Assembly: GCA_946481495.1 (NCBI GenBank)
Contig: CAMLNW010000193.1
Coordinates: 1 to 5,379, forward strand
Source of the DNA: an uncultured Actinomycetes bacterium
Lineage (GTDB): Bacteria; Actinomycetota; Thermoleophilia; Solirubrobacterales; Thermoleophilaceae
Reading direction: 5' to 3'
DNA length: 5,379 nt
Positions within the stretch are counted from its first letter, which is position 1, and every line of letters begins with the position of its first letter. Under the pieces are notes generated by a model. That model did no database searches and was not told where the DNA came from. It saw only the letters and a program-made list of their open reading frames with translations. This document shows, piece after piece, positions 4,353 to 5,379 of the stretch. A program made the translations under genes and the position numbers.

Positions 4353-5379
4353 ATGCAGTGGAAGTGGAAGCCGCCCGCATGGGCGGTCGTGGCCCTGTCG
4401 TTCCTCGCCGTGTTCGTCTCGGCGCTCACGATCAGCCTGGTCGACGACAACGGCGACGGCAAGCCGGACCGCGTCGACCTGATCGTCACGCCCGCGAACG
4501 TCCATGCCGGCGACGGCTTGCCGACGTCGACCGTGAAGGCGCCAGCGCCGCTGGTCGAGAAGGTCGCCGATCAGGTCGAGAGCGATCTGCGCGCGCTGCC
4601 CGACGAGATCCCCGACCAGCGCGCGACCGAGATCCGCGAGCACGTCCACCAGGCGGCCGACGACAACCGCGCCGAGACCGAGCCGCTGCCGACGGCCGGA
4701 GCCGTACAGGGCTTCGCCGGCTGCGTGACGAAGATCCTGCCGAACAACTGGTCGTCGCGAAACGGCGTTCGGCCGATCTGGAATCAGAAGCACTACACGG
4801 TGTCGATCAACCGGGCTGGCTGGTCGGACGTCTGGGCGATCTGGACGTACTTCGCTCAGTCCGGCACGAAGGCGTCGTCGAATTTCATCATCGACGCAGA
4901 GGGCCATTGCGCCTACGCCGTGCCGATCGAGGGGAAGGCTTGGACGTCCGCGGGCGCCAACCCGTTTGCGATCTCGACTGAGGGAATCGCCTACGGCAAC
5001 GAGCGCGACTACCTCGAGCCGGCCGGCTGGGCGAAGATGCGCCTCGTCGATCGCCAGATCGAGGACCGCGCGGACATCCCGCTTCGGCGCGGGTCGGTCA
5101 ACCCGTCGAGTCCTTGCACTCCCGGCCGTTCGGGGATCATCCAGCACGCCGACCACGGCCTGTGCGGCGGCGGCCACCACGACATCCGGCCGTTCTCGAT
5201 CGACCGCGTCGTAGAGATGGTCAGCCAGCCGACGTCGCGCCTCACGAAGTACGAGCGCCGGATCACGCGTGAGCGCTGCCACGCGCGAGCGAAGGTGATC
5301 GCCGCGCCGAAGGCCAGCGCGGCTCGACGCGAGCTGGTCGTCGCGTCCCGCGTCGATCGACGCGTCGTGCGGTCACAGA
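4353..5379 (+). CDS. N-acetylmuramoyl-L-alanine amidase endolysin with N-terminal membrane/signal segment (3' end outside window)
   Basis: The frame stays open from ATG 4353 to the window edge, giving 342 residues without a stop. The product is likely a zinc amidase of the Amidase_2/PGRP type, which cuts the bond between N-acetylmuramic acid and L-alanine in peptidoglycan. Residues 1-8 are basic and aromatic (MQWKWKPP). Residues 9-30 are a hydrophobic signal peptide or signal-anchor, with VSA at 22-24 as a possible cleavage site. DDNGDGKPDRVD (31-42) resembles a dockerin/EF-hand calcium loop. A helical linker covers about 66-112. The catalytic domain is about 124-290: HYT (147-149) fits the first zinc motif, followed by ASSNFIID (174-181), KAWTSAGANPFAISTEG (195-211), IIQHADHG (262-269) and CGGGHHDIRPF (271-281). 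H147, H265 and a residue in H275-H276-D277 are the likely metal ligands. A basic region (296-342) runs off the window and may bind the wall. The start has a strong Shine-Dalgarno sequence. Confidence 0.88.
   Translation, partial: MQWKWKPPAWAVVALSFLAVFVSALTISLVDDNGDGKPDRVDLIVTPANVHAGDGLPTSTVKAPAPLVEKVADQVESDLRALPDEIPDQRATEIREHVHQAADDNRAETEPLPTAGAVQGFAGCVTKILPNNWSSRNGVRPIWNQKHYTVSINRAGWSDVWAIWTYFAQSGTKASSNFIIDAEGHCAYAVPIEGKAWTSAGANPFAISTEGIAYGNERDYLEPAGWAKMRLVDRQIEDRADIPLRRGSVNPSSPCTPGRSGIIQHADHGLCGGGHHDIRPFSIDRVVEMVSQPTSRLTKYERRITRERCHARAKVIAAPKASAARRELVVASRVDRRVVRSQ

Noticed and set aside
1..5379. tRNA genes, CRISPR arrays, transposase, integrase or attachment sites
   Set aside because: No cloverleaf-like sequence, spaced direct repeats or recombinase motifs were seen by eye; nearly all of the window is coding.

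Overview
The window reads as the end of the tail-gene block and the start of the lysis block of a siphovirus-like phage or prophage, with every gene on the + strand. The DNA is strongly GC-rich with G/C-biased third codon positions, so the host is probably a high-GC actinobacterium. The LamG and Fn3-like domain wording (an 'ATLNGSV' strand, later 'LTPDTVYRYRLVA') is typical of proteins from the Solirubrobacterales/Thermoleophilia. That host call is a guess from memory of sequence style, not from any search.

Layout: (1) 1-330, the C-terminal 109 residues of a small phage structural protein. (2) 352-3375, a 1007-residue minor tail protein: an N-terminal LamG-like lectin fold, five degenerate Val/Ala/Pro repeats, an Fn3-like domain, then a tail-hub-like body. 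(3) 3415-3702, a 95-residue protein with one membrane helix and a charged coiled coil. (4) 3692-4282, a 196-residue protein that starts at a GTG inside gene 3; it has one membrane helix followed by 31 unbroken collagen Gly-X-Y triplets and a short two-cysteine tail. (5) 4353 to the window end, a membrane- or Sec-targeted N-acetylmuramoyl-L-alanine amidase (endolysin), cut off by the window edge after 342 residues.

Genes 1 and 2 belong to virion assembly and host recognition. Genes 3-5 look like a lysis or envelope cassette: two small membrane proteins with overlapping reading frames, then the peptidoglycan amidase with its own export signal. The least ordinary parts are the membrane-anchored collagen-like protein placed between a holin/spanin-like gene and the endolysin, the calcium-loop-like motif just outside the amidase membrane segment, and the short hairpins that enclose the ribosome binding sites of genes 3 and 5, both preceded by the same 10-base sequence. 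I see no tRNA, rRNA, CRISPR array, insertion sequence, integrase or attachment site, no convincing promoter, and no non-coding gap longer than about 70 bases.
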